In this document: in pieces, positions 23,217 through 34,653 of the stretch
Numbering within the stretch: position 1 is the first letter of the stretch
How the letters are laid out: every line of letters begins with the position of its first letter
Notes under the pieces: model-generated
Seen by the model: the letters and a program-made list of their open reading frames with translations, nothing else
Told to the model about the DNA's origin: nothing
The model's database searches: none
From: Capsaspora owczarzaki ATCC 30864
Lineage: Eukaryota; Opisthokonta; Filasterea
Reading direction: 5' to 3'
Length of the DNA: 64,000 nucleotides
Assembly (NCBI RefSeq): GCF_000151315.2
Contig: NW_011887296.1
Location: 196,643-260,642 of the forward strand
Translations under genes and position numbers: made by a program

Positions 23217-25189
23217 ATGTCGCTTCTTCTGCCGACCTTTTCTGCCGAGCGCGGCCTCGCTGCCGTCGCCAAGCACACGCTCGTCACCCTCGTCAAGGCC
23301 TTCCCCACTGCTGGAGCGACTGCTGCTGGAGCGACTGCTGCCACTGGAGCGACTGGAGCGACTGCGGACTACGACGCTTTGATTGTGATCTCACCAAATT
23401 ACCCTTCTGCTGCTGCTGCTGCTGCTGCTGGTACGACGCCAGCGACCTCAGCGCCCTTCCCTGCGCCGGTCGAGTTCGTCAAGGCCGACTTGGATGCTGC
23501 GCGTGTCATCGACGCGGCGGTCGGATCGACAGAGGTCACGGTGGTCGCGTCCGAAAAGGCGTTTGGCAAGCGACTCTTGTTCGCGTCGACTGGCCCGCTG
23601 TCCCGCGACTACGACGACGTCAGGCGCTACGCAGACGCTGCAGACAGGGCAATCAAGCGCGCAGTCAAGGCAGGCGCGCGCCGCCCGGCCATCACGGTCG
23701 TTCCCTACCAGTCGACCAAGAGCGTGACCGATGACGCGACCCACGACCGCTACACGCAGCACGTCGAGGTCGCATTGCTCGGTGCGCTTGCTGCTTCGTA
23801 CGTGCCGCTTGAGGCGCGGGAGAGCGAGAACGAGGCAAACAACTTTGGCCTGAAGGTGCTCGAGCTCGGCTGGCTCCCGCTCGAGGCCAACCGCGTCGCC
23901 GACCCCCAGCGCCTGGTCAGCTACGTCAACGCCGTCGAGGCTGGTCGCATTCTTGCGCGTGACATTGGCGGCAGCGACCCGGAGCGCGCCGCTCCCCCGC
24001 TTGCCACCGAGCACATTTGCGGGTCGCTGAAGAGCGCCGCGAACGTCAAGTGCACTGTAATTGCCGACCAGAGCGTCCTCGCCAAAGAGTACCCGCTGCT
24101 GACCGCCGTGGGTCGTGCCTCCCAGTGCGTCGAGCGCCATCGCCCCCGCGTGATTGAGCTCGAGTACGTGCCTGCCGGTGAGATCAAGGAAACGCTCCTG
24201 CTCGTCGGCAAGGGCATCACGTACGACACTGGCGGTGCCGACCTCAAAGTTGGTGGCGCCATGGCTGGCATGCACCGCGACAAGTGTGGCGCGGCCGCCA
24301 TCGCTGGCCTGTTCCGCACCATTTCGCTCCTCCAGCCCAAGGGCGTCGCCGTGATTGCCAAGCTCGCCATGGTTCGCAACTCGATCGGCGCCGATGCCTA
24401 CGTCTCCGACGAAATCATCCGTGCCCGCTCTGGAGCTCGCGTCCGCATCGGCAACACGGATGCTGAAGGTCGCATGGTCATGGCCGATTTGCTCTGCCAC
24501 ATGAAGGAGATTGCGCCATCGCACACCAACCCTTTCCTCTTCACCATCGCCACCCTGACCGGCCACGCCTACCGTGCGTACGGACCCTACGCTGCCGTCA
24601 TGGACAACGGACCCGCCAATCGTGCCAACGTCCACGGCCGACTGTTCGATGCCGGTAACGTCTGGGGTGATCCCTTCGAGGTTTCTACGTAAGTCGCATT
24701 GTCGCTTTGCTTGGCTTTTTTTTTAAAAAAAAAAATTGGCGATGTCTCTGTCTCTGTCTTGTGCCTTGCTTTTTTTCTTTTTTTGTTTTTCTTACAAGTT
24801 TGGTCGGTGACCCTCGTTGTTGTGATGCCTTCACTTTGTTTATCGTTCTGCCCATTTCTGTTGCTCACCATGTTCTGACTCCTTCGGTCTTCTAATCACC
24901 GAAACACAGCCTGCGTCGCGAAGACTTTGACTTTGTTGCGCCCAAAAACGCTGCCGAAGACGTCGTTCAAGCCAACACCCAGCCCAGCGTCAACACGCCT
25001 CGCGGCCACCAATACCCTGGTGCCTTCCTTGTGGTTGCCTCCGGCCTCGACAAGCACGGCTTGGACTCGACGCAACCGATTGCCTATTCGCATCTCGATA
25101 TTGCAGGCGCCGCCGCCATGCCACCGCTGCTTCCGACGGCATCTCCGCTGGTGACTTTGGCTGCTGCCTTCATCGCTCCTCGATTGTAG
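23217..25189 (+). CDS. M17-family leucyl aminopeptidase-like protein
   Basis: Exons 23217-24688 and 24910-25189 (583 residues) join across a 221-bp intron with GTAAGT donor. M17 enzymes are two-metal peptidases of hexameric form. Metal and catalytic motifs are intact: LLVGKGITYDTGGADLK (Lys, Asp), GMHRDKCGAAAIAGL (Asp) and the signature NTDAEGRMVMADLL (Asp, Glu, Arg). The N-terminal domain is Ala/Gly-rich and poorly conserved. The wording of the motifs (TYDTGGADLKVGG and MHRDKCG) resembles the animal aminopeptidase branch typified by C. elegans W07G4.4 more than cytosolic LAP3. The C-terminal exon ends PLVTLAAAFIAPRL. Confidence 0.9.
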
Positions 25190-25573
25190 ACGAACGCTGT
25201 CTGTTGCTGTGTTTGATCGCTGACGGCGCCCAAGCAAGCACCCGGGTGTTGTTTTTGTGGTTTGTTCATCCATATTACGACCTACCAATTCACGAGAAAC
25301 TTGCAAAGTCCCACAAAAATAAGTGCACATGGCGACCATGACATGATTTGGACAAACAGGATTGCTACAGAGAAGCCCTTTTTTGAAGCATGCAACTTTC
25401 TGCCCAGCGCTAGCCCTCTCCCCAAGGTACAAAACACGCAAAAGTATCAACAGTTACAGGCAAAAGAATGTATTCAATTTCAATCAAACAACGCGTTCAT
25501 TCACACACACACAGCATTTACATTGGACGAACAGTGGAAAACTCAGGATTTCAATCAAAACAAAGAGCAAGCT
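25190..25573. other. Convergent spacer, aminopeptidase / receptor
   Basis: 384 bp between two 3' ends. It has a short CA-rich stretch (25500-25515). No gene is recognised. Confidence 0.6.
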
Positions 25574-28453
25574 CTAAGCCTCGTGCACGACATGCGAGTA
25601 CACAACACCCTCGGCGGAAGCCTCGCCAGCCTCAGCAGACTGCTTGACGTGCGGATCCTCGTAAGCCGAGGAGGAGGCGGCGGTAGACAGTCGTCCAGCC
25701 GGGGAGCTGGAGCTCGGCGCTTCATAGTCGGGAGAGCGCTCCTCTTCAACGAGGTTGTGGTTTGAGTTGGTGTACAACGGGTCTGCCGGCGGTGGGGGGC
25801 GGATGTCGTCGTACAACTCTTCCCCGGATGCGCCGTGTGGTGCAAAGCCAAACTTGCCACCGCCAAGCGAATCGTACAAGTTGTTATCGCCCTGAGCCAG
25901 AAATTCCGCCATTTTCGCGGAAGCAACAGGGTTCCCGCTGGGCCCTGCGTCGTTGACGTGCATAGGAGAATAGGTTTCCTCCATGTACATGCCCGATTCG
26001 CTCCCATGATCAGAAAGAGGATTCGCCAGCATGGCTATCGTGGACATGGGAAGGTCCACACGGTCAGAGGTTGTGCGCCGAGCTGATACAGCAGCCTCGG
26101 GCTTGCGGGCATTGCGGCGGCGGCGGCGCGCAACCAGAACAAGCACGAGGATGAGGACAAGCAGGAGCACACCAGCAACAGCCACCACAGGAATAATGAC
26201 AGCCTTGTCGATCGAGCTCGCTGCTGCAACGCTGCAACGAGCGTTCGTCGCGTTCGTGCACACCACGTTCGCATAAGCACAGTCGGCTACAGCCGCGCAA
26301 GCCAAGCATTGCTCGGCGTCACCCGCAGTTGCGTTTGGCGAAATGTACGTGGTGGACTTGCAAGTCTCGCAAATCGAGTCATCCAGAGAAGTGCAAGTCA
26401 CAGAAGCGCAGTTCGTCACGTTGGTGCAAGCGCTGCACGTGCGGTCGGTCAGATAGGTGCAAGCAACCACCTCAAACTCGTTGGAGGCGCACTCGAGACA
26501 CGAGTGACACGTCGCGCTCGTTGTATTGTAGAACGTGCCGACGGGGCACTGTACGCACACAGAGTCGGTGGTGTCGGTGCACGATACTTGAGCGCAGTTT
26601 TCAATCGGTGTGCATTGCGTGCAGTTTCGGTTGGTGGCATGCGTGCACGCTTGCGACTCAAACGTGCCAACCTCGCAGGTGTCGCACGCCGCACACGCGT
26701 CTTGAGATGGCAGAGCAACGTCAGAAGAGCCGGGCACCAGGTAATGCTCCGAAGCGCAGGCAGAGCAGCGGCCGTTGATTGGCGAGGTGCAGGAAACCGG
26801 CACATTGCAATTGCCAATGGCAGTGCAGACTCCGCAAACACGATCGACGGATGGACTGCATGGGGACAGCGAAAAGTTGCCCACACCGCAAGACGCGCAC
26901 GCAGTGCAAACATCAGACACTCCTGAGCGCAGAGTCAAGTAGAAATCCGTCGCACAAGTGTAGCAGCGGGTGTTGCCAGCACCGTAGCAGGTCTGCTGAG
27001 ATGCGCAGTTTGAGACCGATGTGCACGAAGTGCAAACTCGGTTGGTCGACGTGGTGCAAGCAACCGATTCAAACTGGCCCAGTGCACATGTGCTGGCGCA
27101 TGGCGAGCAGACATCAGCACCGCCAACAGTCGTCCGATAATAGCCGGATGCGCACGCCGAGCACTGTGAGTTGCCGCTTGTCGTGCACGTCACTTGTCCA
27201 ACACAGTTTGCAACGGACGTGCATGTGGTGCAGACGCGATCAGCTGCGGCGCCGCACGCTGCGCTTTGGAACTGACCGACAGCACAGCTGCCCGAGCAAG
27301 GAGCACAGCGATCGGGTGTGGATCCGGTTCCAGCAATCAAGTAAAAGTTGCTGGCACACGCAGTGCATCGAGAGGTACTGCTGGACGAACACGAAAGCGT
27401 GCCTCCACAGTTGGCGATCGCTGGGCACGCCGTGCACACTCGGTTGCTTGCCGTCGTGCAAGGGGTTGTTTCAAAAGTTCCTGTGGTGCAGGCCGCAGTG
27501 CAGCCCTGGCACGTGTCGCTCGAGGCGCCCGCCACTTTGTAAAAGTTCGCGGCGCAAGTCGAGCAGCGCGAGTCCGTGCTCGATGTGCATGTTGTGCTCG
27601 AGGCGGCGCACGAGGTGACGGCAGTACAGGAAGTGCAAGCGCGGTTGCTCGTGGGAGTGCACGCCTGGGACTGGAAAGTACCAGCAGAGCATGCGGACGT
27701 GCAAGAAGTGCAGGCAGTTGCAGACGACGAATCATGGTCCCATGTTTCAGTGCCGCATGTGGTGCACGTCGTGCCGGCTGCGGGCGCATAGTTTCCAGGA
27801 GGGCAAGTGATCGCCGCGGTGGCAGAGTTGGAATCGTGATCAAACGAGCCCGCAGGAACGTTAAAGTTGGTGCAGGGTCCAGCCTTGGCTCCGGTTGAAG
27901 TGTCCGTGCCCGCGCCGCAGGCAACACAGGCTGTCTCAAGCAACGAATCGTGATCCGTCATGCCAGCAGGGCACTGGAAATTAAACACGACATTCCCGTT
28001 GGCCAGTCCTGCGGAGCCTGTATCGGTGCGAGAGGAAGTGTACCTGCACAAGTGCAAGTAGTAGAGTGTGCCGGCAGTGGCAGGGAATGACAGGGTTGAT
28101 TGGAGGCTGCAGCTGTCGTCGGCCATCTGGTTGAGATTCGTGCCAAAATTGTTGACACAACCGCCACTCGAAATCATCATGATCGTATCGTCAGACGCCA
28201 AGCCGCAGGTGGTCATGTAGATGGTTCCTACAGTTAGGGGAGTATACTGCCAAGTCAAGCATTTTGCGCCACCGGTGCCCGCGCTCTGAGGTCTGTCCCA
28301 CGGCGCATTATACTGGCCGATGGATCCGGTATATGCGCGCGCCGCACTGGATCCGGTGAACGCAGGTGCGTTCGAACACGAAGCCGTTTGTGCCTGAGCG
28401 AAGCGAACAACGCCCATCAGCACAACGAGTAGAATTGCCAGTCGCAACGTCAT
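25574..28453 (-). CDS. TNFR-like cysteine-rich receptor with tyrosine-motif tail
   Basis: One uninterrupted exon of 959 residues, striking among intron-rich neighbours. MTLRLAILLVVLMGVVRFAQ is a signal peptide. About 150 residues of a Cys-poor domain (QYNAPWDRPQ, TIYMTTCGLASDD) follow, then some ten repeats with the pattern C-x2-C, GTF(E/Q)S, NR.C..C and C..NFY, resembling TNFR/GCC2-like cysteine-rich modules. A membrane segment (VIIPVVAVAGVLLLVLILVL) and stop-transfer ARRRRRNARK come next. The roughly 160-residue cytoplasmic tail has several tyrosines in SH2-ligand-like contexts: MYMEETYSPM, NNLYDSLGG, EELYDDIRPPPP, DPLYTNSNHN, SPDYEAPSS, SAYEDPHV and VVYSHVV. I infer a cell-surface receptor signalling through phosphotyrosine adaptors. 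Ligand unknown. Confidence 0.85.
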   Translation of the reverse strand: MTLRLAILLVVLMGVVRFAQAQTASCSNAPAFTGSSAARAYTGSIGQYNAPWDRPQSAGTGGAKCLTWQYTPLTVGTIYMTTCGLASDDTIMMISSGGCVNNFGTNLNQMADDSCSLQSTLSFPATAGTLYYLHLCRYTSSRTDTGSAGLANGNVVFNFQCPAGMTDHDSLLETACVACGAGTDTSTGAKAGPCTNFNVPAGSFDHDSNSATAAITCPPGNYAPAAGTTCTTCGTETWDHDSSSATACTSCTSACSAGTFQSQACTPTSNRACTSCTAVTSCAASSTTCTSSTDSRCSTCAANFYKVAGASSDTCQGCTAACTTGTFETTPCTTASNRVCTACPAIANCGGTLSCSSSSTSRCTACASNFYLIAGTGSTPDRCAPCSGSCAVGQFQSAACGAAADRVCTTCTSVANCVGQVTCTTSGNSQCSACASGYYRTTVGGADVCSPCASTCALGQFESVACTTSTNRVCTSCTSVSNCASQQTCYGAGNTRCYTCATDFYLTLRSGVSDVCTACASCGVGNFSLSPCSPSVDRVCGVCTAIGNCNVPVSCTSPINGRCSACASEHYLVPGSSDVALPSQDACAACDTCEVGTFESQACTHATNRNCTQCTPIENCAQVSCTDTTDSVCVQCPVGTFYNTTSATCHSCLECASNEFEVVACTYLTDRTCSACTNVTNCASVTCTSLDDSICETCKSTTYISPNATAGDAEQCLACAAVADCAYANVVCTNATNARCSVAAASSIDKAVIIPVVAVAGVLLLVLILVLVLVARRRRRNARKPEAAVSARRTTSDRVDLPMSTIAMLANPLSDHGSESGMYMEETYSPMHVNDAGPSGNPVASAKMAEFLAQGDNNLYDSLGGGKFGFAPHGASGEELYDDIRPPPPADPLYTNSNHNLVEEERSPDYEAPSSSSPAGRLSTAASSSAYEDPHVKQSAEAGEASAEGVVYSHVVHEA

Positions 28454-29408
28454 CCTGCGTCCGGTCTTTTTTTTGGTGGTGGAGAAAATCGACGGTGAAA
28501 TCCGAGTACCTGAAAAAAAAGGGGGGGGGGAGACGATGATCACGAACCGAACGAAAAACGAAAAAGGACAAAAATATGAGTGAGAAGTGTTGTTCTTGGT
28601 ACAGTTTGTGTGAAAAAAAAACCAAAACCAGCGCCGTGGGAAAAGTCGGGACGGAGTATTCGACGAGTCAACCCACAGACGCAAAGCCGATCGCGGCCCC
28701 AGATTCACACAGGAAGAGGGCGCGCAAGTTCGGCATCGGGGCAAACGTGTCGAAGGCCCAAAAAAAAAAAAAAATCACAACATAAATAAATAAAAAATGC
28801 GAAAATCATTAATCCGCGCAATTAAATCCAAAAACAAAACAATCCCCGATTGCCATTTTAGACAATCGACAACAAGAGGCGTTGTTGACAATGAGCACGG
28901 TGCGAGATTGCAATGGAGAGGTGAATGGAGGGGCAAGGGAGCCATGATAGCGAAATTGCCAGTGCTTTGCTGTAAAAATCCCCCCAAACAACAACAACCA
29001 CCAAACAAAACAAAAAACAAAACTTGATGCGCAAGTCATGGCTTTTTGAGCTTGTTTTTGTATTTTGGAAAACGTTGGGGAATTCCGTTATGTTATCAGT
29101 GATTGTTGACTAATAAGTGCTCAAACATATGTTCGATGGGCAATTATCCAGTTGAACAAAATCCCCAACAACACTTCCCCTTCGCTTCGTTCCTCCCTTT
29201 TTGTATTAGTTTTTTCCCCTTCCTCTCTTTCAAGCAGTACAAAAGATCACCAATTGAAAATAAGCCTGGTGGCTGAATGAGTGATAATCACATGGGGATG
29301 TTTTTGCGCTGTTGCCAAACAAAAAGGCCAAACCGCGGACTTTATTAGTCATCGGCAGGATTTTTTGAATAAACGACACGTCAAACAATGGTTCCCTCTC
29401 TCTCTTCT

Positions 29409-29454
<46 letters not shown>

Positions 29455-30532
29455 TCCAGCCTCCGTCTCTCCGTCTCTCTCCCCCTTCCTTGATGAAAAC
29501 CCCCCAACTCTTCCGTTGTTAAAGTCTCCAGTACGAGCGCTGCCGTGCTGCAATGCTTTTCGCTGAAATTATATTTGCGGCAACCTCGAAATTTAAACGA
29601 AATTTGCGGTCGACAAATTTTTACGGTAACGGCAACGACGCGCCTCCCGTCTACAGTAGTGTAAATCTTCGAGAAGACAAACACTCTCCTCTGCACTCTT
29701 GCATCTATTGAGGAAAACCTGGCCATAGCACCGACGTTAAGTCGTTACCGCTATCTCCACAACGAGGCAACGAAAAAAAAAAAAAAAAAAAAAAAAAACC
29801 GCACCGCGACACGACAGAACTCGAGGAGGTGGATGCGTCGGCTTTCCATTGTGTGCTTCGCGACTGATGTAGCATCAAAGCCCGCTGGGTGGGAAAAAAT
29901 TTTGGGAGGGAGAGTTGAATGGAAAACCGAGCGAAGGGGAAAAAAAAGTCTTGCTTACGGTTGTGAGGCTGAAGAAGGAAAACGAACAGACAATTAAAAG
30001 AACAACAACAAAAAGATAGAGTGGCTAATTTTCAATGAGCGCTGGCTGTGTGTGCAATTTGCATCTGTACCACAGTCGATAAGGCTGCAAGTGTGTGCAG
30101 TACAATCAGGACACGGGCATCCACTGCATCCATGGCTAACTTCTCCTGCGTTCATGCATTGGGGGTTGAAAAGCGGCAGTGCGGCGACATCACTACAAAT
30201 CACAATCCGTCTCCCTTCGGGGGTAACACGCAGGGTAGTCCACCTCGCCCAAGCAACGTGCCTGGAATTATGCTCCGATTCTCTCCGGAGCATCAACTGA
30301 ATCATTACTGGCGCATGCAGGTGCAGAAATCGACCGGGATAAAGCGATCGGGTGCCGGATAACGCGCGAAGTCCGATCGCATCTTGCTGGGTCGCGCGAC
30401 CGTTGCAAGAAAACAACTACCTGATAATACGATGACTAGAACCCCTTTTTTTCTTGCAGCAGAATGACTTTCAGCTTAGCTTGTCATTTGCATCCAGTCG
30501 TCTTTCAGAGATTTGCGCTCTTTTTCAGCCAC
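28454..30532. other. Two-kilobase intergenic region without a supported gene
   Basis: It lies between divergent starts of the receptor (minus) and the WRN-like exonuclease (plus) and must hold both promoters. Visible content: a (CT)n run at 29418-29452, a 26-bp A-run at 29773-29798, and around 30180-30330 several short hairpins (for example CTCCG...CGGAG near 30272). Short open frames at 29994-30416 lack good starts and family matches. I cannot call a gene or an RNA here. Confidence 0.5.
29418..29452 (+). repeat. (CT)n microsatellite
   Basis: About 17 CT units within a longer pyrimidine tract (29395-29480). Confidence 0.95.
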
Positions 30533-32120
30533 ATGAAGCGAACCTCTGCAGATGCAGATCTCGATACCACAGAGTGCTCGACAACCACCATTCAGCAAAA
30601 TGCCGCAGGTTTAATGTCGCCATTGCTTTCTCAAGGTAATGCCAGACAGACAGGCTGGAGCGGTTGTCGATGACCAACCAAAAAGCCTGAGCGAGACACA
30701 GCCAAAACCTGAGCCAATTCAAATCGAATGCTTGAAACCCAAAGCTCACTCTCCCTCTCCTCGCTTTTGGGTGCTGCGATTCTGTTCAAGTAGACATTTC
30801 CGAACCGTGCTCGGACTTTGAGTCGGATGCCGCGCTGAACGCGCTGCTGGTAGGATTGCAAGCAGATTGCTCGCAGCCAACACCGGCATCGGAACCAGGC
30901 GCCAGCGCGAGACCCCGCCGAGTCCTGCCTGCGACATTCTACATGGCAGATGCTTCTGCTCCCTATCAAGCGACGGCAACTCAGGCCACCGTCGGAGACC
31001 AGGGAGACGACCAGCAGCAGGTTGTCCAGGCCGCCTCCAAGCGACGCACGCTCCCGTGGGCATCGGCACCCGCGGTGGCGCCGACGCTCACAACGGAAGG
31101 GTCTGCTGCAAGCTCAATGACCAATCTCAAGGATGAGACGACTGGCAGCCCGCAACTCGAAGTCGGATTGCCGCGGTTTCAGTTCTCCGGCTCTGTGGTT
31201 TACATTACAGACGTTGAGGTTGGCCAAATCCAATGCGCAGACTTGATGTCGCAGTTAGTATCGCGTCTGAGTACTGAAGGGCAAGACGGCGCCGACGGGC
31301 AGGTTGCACCTGCGCTGGGCTTTGACATTGAATGGTTTGCACCCTTCATTCGCGGTCAAAAGGCACGGCCGACAGCCCTCCTGCAGCTGGCCGTTGAAAA
31401 TGGCCCGTGCTACTTGTTTCATCTCATACAGATGCAAGGTGGGTGCTGCACCACTGTAGCTGGTGTTGTGGTGGAACTGAGCATGCAGGCGTTTCGTTTT
31501 GATCGACCTGGCGCGCTTACTGTGCTGGTATTCGACTCTCAGGCATTCCTCCTGCGTTGCAGGAGCTGCTGGCTGACTCACGCATTGCCAAGGTGGGAGT
31601 GGGCATCAAAAACGACGTGACTCGTCTCGTACGCGACTACTCGCTCAAAGTGAACGGTGCAGTGGATTTGGAGGAGCTCGCCGCCGTGCGCGTCGTGCCG
31701 CTCAGAACACGTTGGTCTCTTCAAGCTCTTGTCCAAAAGACGGTACGGCATTGTTTTGGGGGGGGGGTCGTTGGAACAGCTGCAAGAGAGGGGGGAAGGG
31801 TTGAGCACGATTCTGACGCCTCTCGTCGTGCACTGCAGCTGAATTGTTTGTTAGACAAGTCTTCCGAGCTGCGACTGGGCAATTGGGAAGAAGCGCCATT
31901 GTCTTGGGAGATGCAAGAGTATGCCGCCAATGATGCGCATGTAGGGACATTCCGTTGATAACGAGGAAAGTTGAGTTGATTTCCTGCCTCTCACGACAAT
32001 CCACCTCCACAGGCATCTCTGCAGACGTACTTGGCGTTGGTCGCCATGCCAGTATTGAACTACTCCTTTTCCAACGGCATTCCCATGTTGACTGGCGACG
32101 ACGACAAACCCAACCCATAG
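30533..32120 (+). CDS. WRN-type 3'-5' exonuclease, stand-alone
   Basis: Five exons, 30533-30635, 30791-31438, 31543-31742, 31839-31940 and 32013-32120 (386 residues). The first 180 residues are low-complexity. Then a DnaQ-like exonuclease domain: LGFDIEWFAPFIRGQKARPT (Exo I, Asp and Glu), LQLAVENGPCYLFHL, VGVGIKNDVTRLVRDY (Exo II Asp), LRTRWSLQALVQ, NWEEAPLSWEMQEYAANDAH (Exo III, Tyr-x3-Asp). All four metal ligands are present, so activity is expected. The wording is closest to the exonuclease domain of Werner helicase. No helicase domain follows, as in insect and plant WRNexo proteins. A role in DNA end processing or repair is inferred from the family. Confidence 0.9.
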
Positions 32121-32273
32121 TCTCGTCTTGCGGCTTTGCGACTGGTCAAGAATCTGATGCTATCTTTTGCCATGCAGCTCTATGCTTTGGCGTTATTTAT
32201 TTCATGCAGAAAACAACAAACCAACAAGATATTCTCCATACCAACAACAGCATTTGGTAACGCAACAAAAAAA

Positions 32274-34653
32274 TTACAACATGATTCGCTGCGCGCCCGC
32301 ACCCAAGATGAGCGCCACCGTGGCCAAGAAAAGAGACGGGAGGAGACCAGCGGCCGCATTTCCAGCGAGCTGGGTGTTTTCACGAACGACGACGCTGCCA
32401 GTTGGAGCTGAAGAGCTGGTTTGGGGCTTGAGGGGAGGCGGCGTTGTGGTGCTCTTTGGCGGAACGACCGCTGGTGTTGTGCTCTTTGGCGGGGCCACGA
32501 CGGGTGTGGTGCTCTTTGGCGGGGCCACGACCGGTGTGGTGCTCTTTGGCGGGGCCACGACCGGTGTGGTGCTCTTTGGCACAATTACAGGGCCTGAATT
32601 GGCGGAAATGTTGTCGGGAACATCGTCATCGGGAAGGCCGGTGTTGTAGTCACCCAGCACGCCGTACTTGATGAAAGACGCCGTGGCTTCAGTCACGCGC
32701 AGAACGTACGAGTGCATGTTGGGCAGTGCCCAGCGCGCCATGCCGCTTGTCAGCTCGATTTGGAATCCGAAGGTGGCGGCATCATTGAGAATGTTCTGCA
32801 GCAGCTGTTGATACCAGAGAACAAGCGTTTCACTTTCCAGCAGCAGCGTGGTGACGCGGAGTGGCAGCGCCTTGATGGCGGTAAATTCTGCTTGACGCTC
32901 GACGGGGTCGACGAGCTTGTTCCACTCCCAGTAGTAGACAATTGCTGGCATGTCCGCCGTTGGCATGGGAATTGTCGAGGAATTGGCCAGCGCAAAGTCG
33001 CGGTACGCGTGGACGACCATTCCTGGAATTCAAGCAACAACAACACAACGCGAGAGATCATCAGCAACTGAGTGCGTGTACGTGGTTGGTGCTTGTGTCG
33101 TTTTTGGTTGGCGTTGCTTTTGATGGCGCTCTGTACCTTTGAACAGGGACGGGGTTTGTGCGCTGTAGAATTGGGTCATGTCCAGCATCGCACTCTTCAT
33201 TGTGGCAACGCCTTCTTCGTAAAAGGTGATTGGCGGGTAGTTGACATTCTGGAGCTCCAGACCCACCGTGTACGGCTTGTTATTGGCTTGGCAGGAGTTG
33301 ACTTCCTCCACCGTGCTGGTTTTGAGCGCTGTCATTGCAGTTCGACCGGCGCAATCGGTTCAATTGTGCGGTGCGTGAGATTGTGCGAAAAGAGCAAAAG
33401 CTTGTGATGGGAACCAATAGAAACTCACCATCGATGTTGTCGCGAAAGTTCATCCAGTTGATCATGGGCAGTTGCTTGACCGCCTGCAAAAAAAAAGAGC
33501 AGAACAGCACAAAAAGTCAGTGCAAGTTTTCGGTTGCCTCAATTCACGACTGGTATGGTGTTTTGCCCAAGAGTGTTCTCGTTCAGCAGCCCTGGCGCAG
33601 CCGGCAGCGCGTGTGACTGTTAATCACAAGGTCGACAGTTCGATCCTGTCGGGCTGCGAACTTCTTTTTTGGCTTTTTCGACCTTTTTTGCTTTTTTTTT
33701 TGCTTCTTTCTCGACGCATTGCACGACTCCTATGATGTTTTGCCCAAGAGTGCTCTCGTTCAGCAGCCCTGGCGCAGCCGGCAGCGCGTGTGACTGTTAA
33801 TCACAAGGTCGACAGTTCGATCCTGTCGGGCTGCGAACTTCTTTTTTGACTTTTTCGACTTTTTTTTTTTTTTTTTCCCCCTTCCTGACAATCCCTTTTG
33901 CCTCCCTCCGAACCACCTTCCTCACAGAGCACTCGCAATGAACACTCGACTTACAAAGTTCAGCACCGTGTCAGTCACGCCGTTGCGGGTGATTGTAATG
34001 CCTTCCAACCAAACAGGCAGATCGAACACGAGCGATCCAGGGTTGTTGTTGAAGACGACCCAGTTGCTGACAACCTTGGCCATCAGGTCTAGGAACTGTG
34101 CCGAGACATTTTCGCGGGAGGCAGCCCACTCGGGGAGCGACTGAGGCTCGATATCAAAATGGATGCCGACCGGTTTGACGTTCGCGGCGTAAAGTGGCAT
34201 CGCCATCGCTGTGAACAATTTTCAAGCGCCAGAATAACGGGGAGAAAGTAAGTGCATGGTTTATTTGTCGTGACGAGGAGCTCGAAAAGTGGAAAGGTGA
34301 TGGCCGCCAGGGGGGAGGCCTGTGAACGAGTAGGATGCGTGGAAAAAAGTTGGTTTCTTCCCTTTTTTTTTTTTTTTCTTCCTCCTCCTGATTTTTCTTA
34401 CTGCTGGAGGGCGCTGTTCCTCCCATTTGCGTACCCTCGTGCATCATGGTGACGGAATTTGGAAAAATGATGTTGAAACAAACGTGCATGAATCATTCGA
34501 CGGCAGCTCGCCACCCCAACTTTAACGCCCTCCGACCGCCAGGCGCCTTTCGATGGGATTTTCGGGTTGTGGCACATGGCTACAATCGCGCTTACCTGCA
34601 AGAATGCAGCCAACAAGGAGCAACCGTCCAGTAGGCAACGATCGTCCCAGCAT
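32274..34653 (-). CDS. Secreted, probably GPI-anchored TIM-barrel-like protein
   Basis: Five exons, 34596-34653, 33955-34208, 33429-33483, 33137-33328 and 32274-33022, join with consistent phase to 435 residues. MLGRSLPTGRLLLVGCILA is a signal peptide. The middle has GIHFDIEPQSLPEW, PMINWMNFRDNIDG, YTVGLELQNV and MVVHAYRDF, which look like strands of a glycoside-hydrolase-type barrel; I cannot name the family. The C terminus is a Thr/Pro stalk with four 10-residue repeats (KSTTPVVAPP) followed by a hydrophobic end (GLLPSLFLATVALILGAGA) with a very short tail, typical of a GPI signal. Intron 2 (33484-33954) hosts two antisense tRNA-Asn genes. Confidence 0.75.
32449..32580 (+). repeat. 30-bp coding minisatellite
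   Basis: Just over four tandem 30-bp units starting GTGCTCTTTGGC; the last two are identical. On the minus strand they encode the KSTTPVVAPP stalk repeats. Confidence 0.93.
33586..33658 (+). tRNA. tRNA-Asn (GTT), copy 1
   Basis: 73 nt fold as a cloverleaf: acceptor GCAGCCC pairs with GGGCTGC, the anticodon loop is CTGTTAA (anticodon GTT), the T arm has GTTCGATCC, and the discriminator base is G as expected for Asn. A T-run follows from 33663. No intron. Confidence 0.95.
33763..33835 (+). tRNA. tRNA-Asn (GTT), copy 2
   Basis: Identical to copy 1 over all 73 nt and starting 177 bp later. The 5' flank (TTTTGCCCAAGAGTG and following) and the 3' CGAACTTCTTTTTT are also shared, so the unit arose by tandem duplication. 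A T-run follows. Confidence 0.95.

Noticed and set aside
23448-24635. 395-codon minus-strand open frame
   Set aside because: Antisense shadow of the M17 aminopeptidase, with no start context or family match.
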